NCBI GenBank assembly: GCA_035548055.1
Contig: DASZTL010000078.1
Location: forward strand, 1 to 64,000
Direction of reading: 5' to 3'
Length of the DNA stretch: 64,000 bases
Source of the DNA: DASZTV01 sp035548055
GTDB taxonomy: Bacteria; Actinomycetota; Actinomycetes; JAFAQI01
Shown: piece after piece, positions 8,332 through 16,513 of the stretch
Layout: the number at the start of each line of letters is the position of its first letter
Position numbering within the stretch: the stretch's first letter is position 1
Notes under the pieces: generated by a model
The model's database searches: none
The model's input: the letters and a program-made list of their open reading frames with translations, nothing else
Told to the model about the DNA's origin: nothing
Translations under genes and position numbers: made by a program

Positions 8332-8982
8332 TCACCAATGCAGCCCGCTGAACAGACCGATGACAATCGGTACGACGGCAAGCAACACGAATGCCGGCAG
8401 GAAGAAGAGGCCCAACGGCACGACGACCCAGATCGATGCCTGCTGCACCCGTTGCTGAAGGCGGGCGTGCCGGCGGCTGCGGATGCGCGCCGCTACGCGA
8501 CGGAGCTCATCGGCGACGCCCGCCCCGCTCTGGGTCGTGCGGCTCGTCGATCGGGCAACCGGCTCGAGCCATGGATCAGCGAACCAGACCTGCCACACCT
8601 CGGCCGCTGGAGCGCCGCGGCGCAACGCAGCGGCTGCTGCAAGGCAGGCGTCAGCCGTGACGGGGTCACCCGCGGTACTGGCTGCGTGAAGTGCGTCGGC
8701 CATCGTCAGGCCCGCATCGAGACAGCCCGCGAGCAACTCGACCACAACTGGCACCACATCCGGAGCAGCTGTCGGAGGCGGCTTGGCGATCCGACCGGTA
8801 AGGACGATCCCGGCGGCAGCGGCCAGACCGACGACAATGCCGACCACGCCACCGAGCCCGAACCAGCCAGACAGAGCCGCGCCGACGGCCAAGACCCAAC
8901 GACGTCCCATCCGCGCGTCTGGGGCGTCCAGGCGGGAAGTCGCACCAATCGCTCGTAGTCGCGCCTGCGCCCGGTTACTCAT
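8332..8982 (-). CDS. tadC: TadC, Tad inner-membrane platform protein
   Basis: 216-residue type II secretion F-domain protein. Hydrophobic segments flank the cytoplasmic F domain: WVLAVGAALSGWFGLGGVVG near the N-terminus and WVVVPLGLFFLPAFVLLAVV at the C-terminus; the F domain has LLAGCLDAGLTMADALHAAS and QSGAGVADELRRVAARIRSR. With TadB it forms the membrane platform on which the TadA ATPase drives pilus assembly. ATG 8982 is preceded by AGG at 5 bases; a GTG at 8985 is the alternative. It follows tadB after 12 bases. Confidence 0.88.
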   Translation of the reverse strand: MSNRAQARLRAIGATSRLDAPDARMGRRWVLAVGAALSGWFGLGGVVGIVVGLAAAAGIVLTGRIAKPPPTAAPDVVPVVVELLAGCLDAGLTMADALHAASTAGDPVTADACLAAAAALRRGAPAAEVWQVWFADPWLEPVARSTSRTTQSGAGVADELRRVAARIRSRRHARLQQRVQQASIWVVVPLGLFFLPAFVLLAVVPIVIGLFSGLHW

Positions 8983-8994
8983 CACTGCCTGGCT

Positions 8995-9807
8995 TCAGCA
9001 CCGCAACGCCCACTGAGAGATTCGCCTGCTCACGACGATGCCCGCCGCATCGAGAACTGTCGCGCCGACAAGCAACGCCCAGCCCAACGGCCGGTAGAAC
9101 AAGAGATGAAACGGATGAGCGCCGATCGCCTGGCCCATGGCGAGGCCGACAAGAGGAAGGCCCGCGAGCAACACCATCGTTGCTCTCGGAGCAGCGAGGG
9201 CCGCAGCCATCTCGCGCTGTAGCTGATCTTCGCGGTCCATTGCTTCGCCAAGACGTTCGAGGACGAGCGCGACCCGGCCCCCCGCAGACTCGGTGACCCG
9301 CCACGCTGCCGCCACCGATCGCAGCCGGGCGGCCCCGGGCAGCTGCGCTGCCGCGTCAAGCTCCACGGCGGCGCTCCCGCCGACCGCAACGGAATCTGCT
9401 GCGGCCAACAGCGCTCCGCCGAGAGGGCCGGCCGTCGCAGCCGCGGCGCGCAACGCCTCACTTGGAGTGCGTCCGGCACGCAGCTCACCGGCGAGCGCAA
9501 AAGTCGCGTCGGCCACGGCGGCCTCTCGCGCGTCCCGTTCTCGGCTGTGGTGCTGTCGACGTCGAAGCTTCGTCCAGCCGAACGGCACGACCCCGCCGAA
9601 GACTGCAGCCACGACAGGCAGATGGGCTGCCGCAAGGCCTGATCCGACTGTGACGGCGAATACGAAGTCGCGCGCACCGATCGCCCCGTCTGACCCCCGA
9701 GGTCGCGCACTGTCGGGGCGCCATCCCTCGAGCCGATGCACCGCGGCACGAGGTCGCGACATCACCACGAGCAGTGCGACCAGCGCACCGATGAGCCACA
9801 GGGTCAT
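8995..9807 (-). CDS. tadB: TadB, Tad inner-membrane platform protein
   Basis: 270-residue type II secretion F-domain protein. N-terminal membrane helix (MTLWLIGALVALLVVM), a second hydrophobic part near 55-75, an F domain at about 95-215 (ALAGELRAGRTPSEALRAAA, WRVTESAGGRVALVLERLGE) and C-terminal hydrophobic helices (MVLLAGLPLVGLAMGQAIG, WALLVGATVLDAAGIVV). Its ATG overlaps the tadA stop (ATGA), so expression is coupled to the ATPase. Confidence 0.9.
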   Translation of the reverse strand: MTLWLIGALVALLVVMSRPRAAVHRLEGWRPDSARPRGSDGAIGARDFVFAVTVGSGLAAAHLPVVAAVFGGVVPFGWTKLRRRQHHSRERDAREAAVADATFALAGELRAGRTPSEALRAAAATAGPLGGALLAAADSVAVGGSAAVELDAAAQLPGAARLRSVAAAWRVTESAGGRVALVLERLGEAMDREDQLQREMAAALAAPRATMVLLAGLPLVGLAMGQAIGAHPFHLLFYRPLGWALLVGATVLDAAGIVVSRRISQWALRC

Positions 9808-10961
9808 CGCGACATGCGTTCGTCCAGCAGGTCCGCCCCGGGACCGCGCTGAAGACCGGCGCCGGTGAAGATGTACGCCGGCGTGACAGCCGCAATGCCG
9901 TCGATGCCAACCGTCAACACCGCGAGCCCGGCCATTCGCCGCTTGCCATCACGACCACGTCGAAGATGCAGCACCACATCGACGGCGGCCGCCAGCAAGC
10001 TGTGCGCGGCCGACCGCGAGACGCCCGCCTGACCGCACAGCGACTCGATGCGCGCCGGCAGGTGTTCCGCGCGGTTTGCGTGCACCGTGCTGCATCCACC
10101 TTCGTGACCGGTGTTCAAGGCGGCGAGCAGGTCGAGCACTTCACCGCCTCGCACCTCACCGACCACCAGCCGGTCGGGACGCATGCGCAGCGCTTGGCGG
10201 ACGAGCACGTCGAGGGTGACCTGCCCGGCGCCTTCGGCGTTTGCCGGTCGGGACTCGAGGCGCACGACATGCGGATGGTCGGGCCGAAGCTCGGCCGCGT
10301 CCTCGACGAGCACGATTCGCTCTTCCCGCGCGACGAGAGAGAGCAGGCTCGACAGCACTGTCGTCTTGCCGCAACCGGTGCCCCCGGTGACGAGGAACGC
10401 GAGGCGCCGATCAACGAGCTGCTCGAGCAGCTCCGCGCCGACGGCGGACACCGAGCGGGCGGCGACGAGATCCTCCAGAGTGAACACCCGGCGCGGCGGC
10501 ACCCGCAGCGAGATGCAGGTGCCATCCGGTGCAAGTGGCGGCACGACAGCGTGCACTCTCGTGCCGTCTGCCAGCCGCGCGTCGGCGTATGGCGCAGCAT
10601 CGTCGAGACGACGGCCCGCTGCCGCGACAAGGCGCACCGCGAGTCGACGTACGGCCGATTCGTCCTCGATGACGACTCCCGACTCACGTGGACCGTTGCC
10701 GACATCGATCCAGACCGGACCGGGTCCGTTGACCAACACGTCGGTCACTCCCGGCTGGGCGAGCAGTGGCGCGAGGACGCCGGCGCCGCCGAGCTCGGCG
10801 GTGAGCCGACCGGACACGTCGAGCAAGGTCGCCAGCCCAGCGGTCGGTGCCTCGTCGCGCACCGCAGCGGCGACCGAAACCGGGTCGTGACGACCTGCGG
10901 TTGCCGCGAGGCGCCGCCGTACCCGGACATCGAGCCCCGGATCGGCGCCGTCAGGGGTCAC
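9804..10961 (-). CDS. tadA: TadA/CpaF secretion ATPase
   Basis: 385-residue hexameric ATPase of the type II/IV secretion superfamily; powers pilus assembly. Seen: Walker A VTGGTGCGKTTVLSSL near 200, Asp box (VLVEDAAEL), Walker B region MRPDRLVVGEVRGGEVLDLL, His box (LNTGHEGGCSTVHANRAEH), and the N-terminal domain with VTDVLVNGPGPVWIDVG. Family: helicase/secretion neighbourhood ATPase (Rv3659c type). GTG at 10961 overlaps the cpaE stop as GTGA. This tadA is unrelated to the tRNA deaminase gene of the same name at 49782. Confidence 0.93.
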   Translation of the reverse strand: MTPDGADPGLDVRVRRRLAATAGRHDPVSVAAAVRDEAPTAGLATLLDVSGRLTAELGGAGVLAPLLAQPGVTDVLVNGPGPVWIDVGNGPRESGVVIEDESAVRRLAVRLVAAAGRRLDDAAPYADARLADGTRVHAVVPPLAPDGTCISLRVPPRRVFTLEDLVAARSVSAVGAELLEQLVDRRLAFLVTGGTGCGKTTVLSSLLSLVAREERIVLVEDAAELRPDHPHVVRLESRPANAEGAGQVTLDVLVRQALRMRPDRLVVGEVRGGEVLDLLAALNTGHEGGCSTVHANRAEHLPARIESLCGQAGVSRSAAHSLLAAAVDVVLHLRRGRDGKRRMAGLAVLTVGIDGIAAVTPAYIFTGAGLQRGPGADLLDERMSR

Positions 10962-12007
10962 GGGCGACCGGCCGCGGCGAGGACGTCCGCGCAGACCTGG
11001 CTGAGGACGCAGCGGCCACGTCGCACCGGCGGCTCACCACGCTGCGCAGCCGCCTGAACCGCAGGTTCGCTGCGCAGGGTCGCCACCAACGGGAGGCCGA
11101 GACTCGCGGCGACGTCCTTCGCCGCCAGCCGTCCACCACCTGGATCGCGCACGACGAGCTGCGGTGCGCCCAGCCAACGACCCATCGACGCCATCAGCGA
11201 AGCCGCCGCCGCGACCGCTCTGACATCGGCCGGCACAACCACCACCGACGTCTCGCTCGCATCGAGTAGACACTGCGTCGCTCGGGACGGAAGGCGGGCA
11301 ATGTCGATCACGATCGCCGTGAAGGCGTGGCTTGCTGCCGTCATCACCGTCTCGATGGCCTCGACGTCGAGGACGCAGCCAGGTCGCGGGCGTCCCCAGG
11401 AGAGCAAGCCCATCCCGTGGACGTCGCAGACCGCGGCCGCGAACGCCGCGGGGTCGAGCTGCCCACGAGTGCTTGCGAGCTCGTTCCACCGCACGCCCGG
11501 TACGGACTCGGCACCGATCAGCACGTCGAGTCCGCCACCCAGTGGGTCCCCGTCGACCAGCAGCGCTCGCCCGGATTGCGAAGCCGTCATGGCGAGCGCG
11601 GCAGCGAGCGTCGAGGCGCCTGCCCCGCCGCACCCGCCGATCACCGCGATGCGGTGCGCGGCTTCACCCGTCGGAACCTGCCCGGTGCGCAGCTCGTCGA
11701 CCAGCACGGCCTCCTGGTCGGGAAGCCGGAGCAGAGTGCCGGCACCGACGGCGAGCGCAGCCTGCCAACATCCGTCATCTGCCGCGTGGGTGGTCAGCAC
11801 CAGGACTCGACCCCGCCGTGGCAGGGACGCGGCGGCAAGAGCCGTCGCGACGTCGCCGCCGACCAGGACGGTGCCCGCGTCGCGCCAGGCCGCGCGGGCG
11901 GCGTCGCTGTCGCGCTCGACCTCGCACTGCTGACCGGCGAGCGCGCACAGCCGCGGCACAGTGGCGATCAGATCGGCATCGGCAGTGATGAGGAGTACGC
12001 CCGCCAT
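10958..12007 (-). CDS. CpaE/Ssd-like MinD-family ATPase of the Tad locus
   Basis: 349-residue protein with an N-terminal receiver-like domain (about 1-115) and a MinD/ParA ATPase domain: deviant Walker A IGGCGGAGASTLAAALAM, Walker A' LLVDGDPLGGGLDVLIG and VIDIARLPS. Such CpaE proteins position Tad machinery at the pole; the M. tuberculosis relative Rv3660c is called septum site determining protein Ssd. ATG 12007 (MAGVLLITADADL) is favoured over a TTG at 12055. It is the first gene of the Tad operon; a GGGTAC sequence about 25 bases upstream lacks a matching -35 box. Confidence 0.86.
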   Translation of the reverse strand: MAGVLLITADADLIATVPRLCALAGQQCEVERDSDAARAAWRDAGTVLVGGDVATALAAASLPRRGRVLVLTTHAADDGCWQAALAVGAGTLLRLPDQEAVLVDELRTGQVPTGEAAHRIAVIGGCGGAGASTLAAALAMTASQSGRALLVDGDPLGGGLDVLIGAESVPGVRWNELASTRGQLDPAAFAAAVCDVHGMGLLSWGRPRPGCVLDVEAIETVMTAASHAFTAIVIDIARLPSRATQCLLDASETSVVVVPADVRAVAAAASLMASMGRWLGAPQLVVRDPGGGRLAAKDVAASLGLPLVATLRSEPAVQAAAQRGEPPVRRGRCVLSQVCADVLAAAGRP

Positions 12008-12318
12008 GCCTGAAGCGTCGGGTGCGGGCGTACCCGTCTTAGCGGCTGGGATCAAGCTGGGGACAAACCACCCGCGCTGACCCGCTGTGGAAAATGGCCC
12101 GGGACATAGGACGGCCCCCGCCGGGGGGGTAGCGGGGGCCGTCTCAAGGCTCGGCTCCGGGGGGGTTGAGCCGAACCAGCTTCACCTTGTCATCGAGCCG
12201 GTGATGCTTCAGGGATGCCCCTGCGCGAATCGGCCAAACCTGACCGATCGATGAACATCCTGAGACGGGTGTGCCTAACGTGACGTACGGGCCGGTGTTG
12301 CTGCCTATCCTTGATTTC
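12008..12318 (+). other. Divergent intergenic region between cpaE and the HAD phosphatase
   Basis: 311 bases without a gene. It contains the perfect hairpin at 12111-12142 and a TATCCT hexamer at 12306-12311 that can serve as the -10 box of the HAD phosphatase gene. Codons with A/T third positions (CCT, CCT, CTT, GAT) just before 12319 argue that the stretch from 12271 is not coding even though the frame is open. Confidence 0.5.
12111..12142. repeat. Perfect 11-bp GC-rich hairpin
   Basis: Left arm ACGGCCCCCGC (12111-12121), loop of 10 bases, right arm GCGGGGGCCGT (12132-12142). No T-run follows on either strand. It lies upstream of both divergent genes rather than after a gene, so a simple terminator role is not obvious; it could sit in the 5' leader of cpaE or block transcription running in from either side. 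Confidence 0.6.
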
Positions 12319-13137
12319 GTGCCCGGTTCAGCGGCGTTCTTCGACCTCGACAAGACGATCATCGCGACGTCGAGCACGCTCGCCATGGGGCGATCGTTCT
12401 ACGCCGCGGGGATGATCGGGCGCCGGGCCATCGTCAAGGGTGCCTACGCGCGCCTCGTCTACCACCTGGGTCAGGCCGACGAGCAGAAGATGGACCGGAT
12501 GCGCGACGATCTCGCGCGGGCGGTCACCGGCTGGGAGGCGCAGAAGGTCCGGGACGTCATCGCCGAAGACCTGCTCGGTCTGATCGACCCGCTGATCTAC
12601 GACGAGGCGGCCGCGCTGATCGAGTCCCACCACGCGGCTGGGCGTGAGGTCGTGATCGTCTCCAGCAGCGGCGACGAGATCGTCGGGCCGATCGCCACGC
12701 TGCTCGGCGCGGACCGGGTGGTCGCGAGCCGCATGGTCGTCGACGACGGGAAGTACACGGGGGAAGTCGCGTTCTACGCATTCGGCCCGTACAAGGCAGA
12801 GGCAATGCGTGAGCTCGCCGCCGAGCAGGGCTGGGACCTTGCCGACTGCTACGCCTACTCAGACTCCGCCACGGACGTGCCGATGCTCGAGGCGGTCGGT
12901 AACCCGTACGCCGTCAACCCTGACCGTGCGCTCCGTCGCGAGGCCGTGGCTCGGGACTGGGAGATCCTGACCTTCCGTCACCCGGTCCCGCTGCGGCAGC
13001 GCCTCGGCAAGCTTCCGGTGCCGAACCGGCCGCTGGCAGTCGGGATCGCAGGGGCGGCCGTGATCGCCGCCGCCGGCTGGCGTGCCCTCGCGCACCAGCG
13101 CCGGCTGGCCGAGCCGCATCAACGCCGAGCGGGATAG
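12319..13137 (+). CDS. HAD-IB family phosphatase (SerB-like, Rv3661 type)
   Basis: 272-residue haloacid dehalogenase-type hydrolase. Motif I FFDLDKTII with the nucleophile Asp, motif II VIVSSSGDEIVG, Lys in FGPYKAEAM and motif III YAYSDSATDVPMLEAVG; a C-terminal hydrophobic helix (LAVGIAGAAVIAAAG) may tether it to the membrane. The substrate is unknown; SerB-like sequence does not prove phosphoserine. A relative lies next to ssd and tadA in mycobacteria. GTG 12319 with TATCCT seven bases upstream suggests a leaderless mRNA; alternative GTG starts are at 12271 and 12280. Confidence 0.85.
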   Translation: MPGSAAFFDLDKTIIATSSTLAMGRSFYAAGMIGRRAIVKGAYARLVYHLGQADEQKMDRMRDDLARAVTGWEAQKVRDVIAEDLLGLIDPLIYDEAAALIESHHAAGREVVIVSSSGDEIVGPIATLLGADRVVASRMVVDDGKYTGEVAFYAFGPYKAEAMRELAAEQGWDLADCYAYSDSATDVPMLEAVGNPYAVNPDRALRREAVARDWEILTFRHPVPLRQRLGKLPVPNRPLAVGIAGAAVIAAAGWRALAHQRRLAEPHQRRAG

Positions 13138-13187
13138 TCGGGCCGGGAGCGCTCGGAGTGGGATAGATCGCCCGGTTGTGCGGCAAG

Positions 13188-13637
13188 ATGACCGTCGTGG
13201 CATCCACCCGCACGTACGGCGGCGACGGCGCACCGCTCGACGAGCAGTCACTCGGCGAGCTCGTGGCGACCGCGACGCGCGACCTGTCCGTCCTGGTACG
13301 GCAGGAGATCGAGCTCGCAAAGTCCGAGTTGGCCGAGCAGGCCAAGCGCGGCGCGATCGGAGCCGGACTGCTCAGCGGAGCCGGCGTCCTGGCCCTGCTC
13401 GGGCTCTTCCTTTCTTGCTTCGCCGTCGCCTTCGCGATCGCCGAAGGTGGGGGGCTTCCGATCTGGAGCGGCTTCCTCATCGTCGCGGGCTTCTTCATCG
13501 TCGTCGGCGGCGTGCTCGGCGTCCTCGGCGTACGGGCGTTCTCGTCGGTCAGCGGACCCGACCGGACCGTCCGCACCCTGAAGAGCGGTCTCGCCTCCAT
13601 CCGCCATCCGAGCAGATCAGCGTCGACCGGCACGTAG
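13188..13637 (+). CDS. Phage holin-like membrane protein (DUF1469/holin superfamily III)
   Basis: 149-residue protein with an amphipathic N-terminal part (LGELVATATRDLSVLVRQEI, ELAKSELAEQAKRG) and two transmembrane helices (GLLSGAGVLALLGLFLSCFA and GFLIVAGFFIVVGGVLGVLG). The VRQEIELAKSE-type helix is typical of the actinobacterial phage-holin family proteins, which are chromosomal and not evidence of a prophage. Function unknown. ATG 13188 chosen; TTG 13176 is possible. Confidence 0.72.
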   Translation: MTVVASTRTYGGDGAPLDEQSLGELVATATRDLSVLVRQEIELAKSELAEQAKRGAIGAGLLSGAGVLALLGLFLSCFAVAFAIAEGGGLPIWSGFLIVAGFFIVVGGVLGVLGVRAFSSVSGPDRTVRTLKSGLASIRHPSRSASTGT

Positions 13638-13657
13638 CTGCGTGACAGGCTGGCCAC

Positions 13658-14575
13658 GTGCCGGCGCCGCGGATCGTCGAGGAGTCGACCGTCCTCATCG
13701 AGGGGCCGTGGACGCATCGGCATGTCAGCGCCAACGGCATCCGGCTGCACATCGCTGAGGCAGGCACCGGTCCGCTCGTCCTGTTGCTGCACGGCTTCCC
13801 GGAGTTCTGGTGGAGCTGGCGGCACCAGCTGGTCGCGCTGTCGAACGCCGGCTACCGCGCCGTTGCTCCGGACCTCCGCGGTTACGGCGCGAGCGACAAG
13901 CCGCCGCGTGGTTACGACGTGCCGACCCTGGCCGCCGACCTCGCCGGCCTGGTCCGCGCACTCGGCGAGCGAGAGGCGGTCTTCGTCGGCCACGACTGGG
14001 GCGGGCACCTCGCCTGGTCAGTCGCGGCAATCCATCCGAATGTCGTCAGCAAGCTCGCGGTGCTCTCGATCGCGCACCCGCTTCGGTTCGAAGAAGCGTT
14101 GCGGCGCAACAACGCACAACGCCAGGCCAGCAGCTACATCGCACGCTTCCAGCCACCGTGGGCTCCGGAGCGTTGGCTTACCGCCGACAACGCCGCGAAC
14201 GTCGGCGCCTTGTTGCACCGGTGGGGCGGCCCGGGTTTCCCGGACCAAGAGACCGAGGACGTGTGCCGCGAGGCGATGCAGGTGACGTACGTCGCGAACC
14301 GGGCACTCGAGTACTACCGCTGGAGCGCCCGCTCGCTGCCGCGCGCCGACGGCCGTCGCTATCGCACGATCATGCACACGCCGATCAACGTGCCGACCTT
14401 GCAGATTCAGGGCGAGGTCGATCCCTGCATCCTGCCGGCCACGGCGCGTGGCTCCGAGCGCTACGTGACCGGACCGTACGAGTGGCGCGAGTTGCGCGGC
14501 CTCGGCCACTTCCCGCATCAGGAAGATCCCGACCTTGTCACCGCCGAGCTACTCTGCTGGCTTCCCACGAAGTAG
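13658..14575 (+). CDS. Epoxide hydrolase, alpha/beta fold (EphE type)
   Basis: 305-residue soluble alpha/beta hydrolase. Oxyanion-hole motif LLHGFPEFWWSW, nucleophile Asp in VFVGHDWGGHLAWS, and catalytic His in LRGLGHFPHQEDP; cap-domain tyrosines probably include YVANRALEYYRW. Hydrolyses epoxides to diols; substrate unknown. In M. tuberculosis, ephE likewise stands convergent to marP. GTG 13658 has CAGGCT at -12 to -7, a possible leaderless promoter. The coding end lies within the inverted repeat at 14566-14650. Confidence 0.88.
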   Translation: MPAPRIVEESTVLIEGPWTHRHVSANGIRLHIAEAGTGPLVLLLHGFPEFWWSWRHQLVALSNAGYRAVAPDLRGYGASDKPPRGYDVPTLAADLAGLVRALGEREAVFVGHDWGGHLAWSVAAIHPNVVSKLAVLSIAHPLRFEEALRRNNAQRQASSYIARFQPPWAPERWLTADNAANVGALLHRWGGPGFPDQETEDVCREAMQVTYVANRALEYYRWSARSLPRADGRRYRTIMHTPINVPTLQIQGEVDPCILPATARGSERYVTGPYEWRELRGLGHFPHQEDPDLVTAELLCWLPTK

Positions 14576-14650
14576 CACATGTTGTCCATCTCGAATCGGA
14601 CATCAGACCCAGAAGTGGCTCGCGCGACGCACTTCATGTGCTACTTCGTG
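14566..14650. repeat. 85-base inverted-repeat element with two internal hairpins at the ephE/marP junction
   Basis: A perfect 16-bp inverted repeat (CACGAAGTAGCACATG at 14566-14581 and its complement at 14635-14650) encloses two smaller dyads: TGTCC/GGACA (14583-14587 with 14598-14602) and GAAGTG/CACTTC (14612-14617 with 14630-14635). The folded form would be a three-way junction. The left arm contains the epoxide hydrolase stop codon; the right arm begins immediately after the marP stop on the other strand, so both convergent mRNAs end in the same 16 bases. It may be a bidirectional terminator or a small mobile repeat. Confidence 0.75.
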
Positions 14651-15829
14651 TCAGTCGCAGCCCATTGTGGTGACCTGCCGCGTCGCGCTCGTTCCCACGA
14701 GGGCGTCGTGGGAGACCTCTTTGGCAGTCAGTGCGTAGCCGGTCTTCGAGTCGTCGACCGCGGCCGCGAACACGACACCGGCAACTGCCCCCGAGGTCGT
14801 GAGCAGCGGTCCACCCGAGTTGCCCGGCAACACCTTCGCGTAGATCGCGTAGATCTCTCGGGTGACTTCGCGCTCCTGATAGATGTCCGGACCACGCGCC
14901 GCTTGGACGTTGCGGACTCGTGCCGCTCGCGGCGTGAAGCCGCCGTTCTCCGGGTAGCCGGCGACGATCGCGCTGTCACCGCTCGACAACGGGCCGCCGA
15001 ACCGCAGCGGCGTGAGACTGAGACCGGGCACATACAGCACCGCGACATCGCGCTGCGGGTCATACAGCACGACCCGCGCCGGAAGCGAGCGTCCGTCGAG
15101 GGTGTGAACGGTCGGTGCTCCCACCCCCGCGACGACGTGCGCATTGGTCATCACCCGGTCGTTCGCGTAGACGAACCCACTGCCTTCGAGCTGACGAGAG
15201 CACGAGTCCGCGATTCCGGTCACCTTCACGACGTCGGCCTGCACGCGCCGAACCACGTTGCTTCGAGCAAGCTTCGGATTCGGTGGTGCAACGTCCTTGC
15301 TGTGGTGGAAGCCGATCCCGCCGAAGACCTCCGGCCAGCCGTCACGGTCGAGCAGGCGGCGGAACGATGCGAACCAGGTGTTCGCGGCATTCGGCATCAC
15401 CTGGTCGACGGTGCGCAGGATCCGCGAGTGGTTCACCTGGCTCGACACGGCGCCGGCCGCCCCTTGGGCCAGACCCATGCCGACGAGCCACGCGACCAGG
15501 AGAACCGACACGACGCTCACCACGCCGCCGGCGAGCGAGTCCGCCGTACGAAGCGGGCGCCATCTGAACTCGCGCCGGATCGCGACCCCGATCACCGTCG
15601 CGATCAGCTGGCCGATCATTGCGCACAGCACGACGGCGAGCAGACCGAACATCGCCGGACCGACCCCAACCCGGAGGTCACTGTGCAACGAGCTGGCGTA
15701 CTTCGCCCCCAGCGCACCCCCGCCGAGGAAGCCGGCGAAGGACAGCACTCCGATGACGAAGCCCTGCCGATAGCCGCTGAGGCCGAACAGCAGGCAGATG
15801 GCGATCAGGATCAGATCAAGCACGTCCAT
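14651..15829 (-). CDS. marP: MarP-like membrane-anchored serine protease
   Basis: 392-residue protein: an N-terminal CvpA-type membrane domain with about four helices (residues 1-120), then a periplasmic trypsin-like protease. Catalytic triad: His in MTNAHVVAG, Asp in PQRDVAVLYVP, Ser in LPGNSGGPLLTT. Two Cys (ADSCSRQ and the C-terminal TMGCD) match the disulfide of M. tuberculosis MarP, which maintains pH homeostasis and activates a peptidoglycan hydrolase in acid. Last gene of the nth-tlpA-nudix-marP operon, 6 bases after the Nudix stop. Confidence 0.92.
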   Translation of the reverse strand: MDVLDLILIAICLLFGLSGYRQGFVIGVLSFAGFLGGGALGAKYASSLHSDLRVGVGPAMFGLLAVVLCAMIGQLIATVIGVAIRREFRWRPLRTADSLAGGVVSVVSVLLVAWLVGMGLAQGAAGAVSSQVNHSRILRTVDQVMPNAANTWFASFRRLLDRDGWPEVFGGIGFHHSKDVAPPNPKLARSNVVRRVQADVVKVTGIADSCSRQLEGSGFVYANDRVMTNAHVVAGVGAPTVHTLDGRSLPARVVLYDPQRDVAVLYVPGLSLTPLRFGGPLSSGDSAIVAGYPENGGFTPRAARVRNVQAARGPDIYQEREVTREIYAIYAKVLPGNSGGPLLTTSGAVAGVVFAAAVDDSKTGYALTAKEVSHDALVGTSATRQVTTMGCD

Positions 15830-15835
15830 GGCGGC

Positions 15836-16513
15836 CTAGTCGCGCCGAGCCGGCACCGGCATCGGGAGCACCACGTCCTTGTCCCAAGCCTGCTCCCAGC
15901 CGCCGAGTCGGAGCAGCCGGTCGAGGATGCCCGCGGTGAAGCCCCAGACGAGCATCCCCGCGACGCGGAAGCCCGGGGAGGCGTAGCCGAGCCGGTGCTT
16001 CACCATCACGCGGTTCGCCGGATCGGCGAGGTCATCGAGCGCCACCCGCGACACCGCGGCGACCTCGACCGCGTCGACCGGACCGACATCGCTCGGCTCC
16101 CGCCACCACGCGATCACCGGAGTCACGAGGTTGCCACTGGGCGGCAACCACAACTGCGGCATCGTGGTGAGAACGTCGATGCCCGCCGCGTCAGCGCCGG
16201 TCTCCTCCGCGGCTTCGCGCAGGGCAGCCGCGATCGGTCCGTCATCTGTCGGATCGATGCCACCACCAGGGAAGGCGGGCTGCCCGGCGTGGTGACGCAG
16301 GTCGTCGCTGCGCTGCAGCAGCAGCACGTCGGGACCGGATACCCCCTCGCCGAAGAGCACGAGGACGGCCGCCCGGCGCAACCCCTCGACCCCCTCGGCG
16401 GGCATCGGGGAGAACGACGCGGGGTCAGCCTCGTGCACTGCCACGACGAGACGGTTGAGCCACTCCGGCGCGGCAGGGCTCCCCGGCGTCAACGCGGCGA
16501 CTCCCTCAGTCAT
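15836..16513 (-). CDS. Nudix hydrolase, probable CoA pyrophosphatase type
   Basis: 225-residue Nudix protein. The CoA-pyrophosphatase signature LLLQRSDDLRHHAGQPAFPG is followed by the Nudix box GGGIDPTDDGPIAAALREA, then AEETG; the first box acidic residue is Asp rather than Glu, while REAAEE is complete. Predicted to split CoA or related dinucleoside pyrophosphates. ATG overlaps the stop of the thioredoxin-like gene (ATGA). Confidence 0.87.
   Translation of the reverse strand: MTEGVAALTPGSPAAPEWLNRLVVAVHEADPASFSPMPAEGVEGLRRAAVLVLFGEGVSGPDVLLLQRSDDLRHHAGQPAFPGGGIDPTDDGPIAAALREAAEETGADAAGIDVLTTMPQLWLPPSGNLVTPVIAWWREPSDVGPVDAVEVAAVSRVALDDLADPANRVMVKHRLGYASPGFRVAGMLVWGFTAGILDRLLRLGGWEQAWDKDVVLPMPVPARRD

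Noticed and set aside
9966..11057. A 363-codon plus-strand frame
   Set aside because: Antisense to tadA, which has intact ATPase motifs.
12028..12033. GGGTAC before the Tad operon as a SigB promoter
   Set aside because: No GNTT -35 element at 14-16 bases; the match is to the -10 half only.
13188..13637. Holin-like gene as a prophage remnant
   Set aside because: The family is common on actinobacterial chromosomes and no other phage gene, integrase or att site is nearby.
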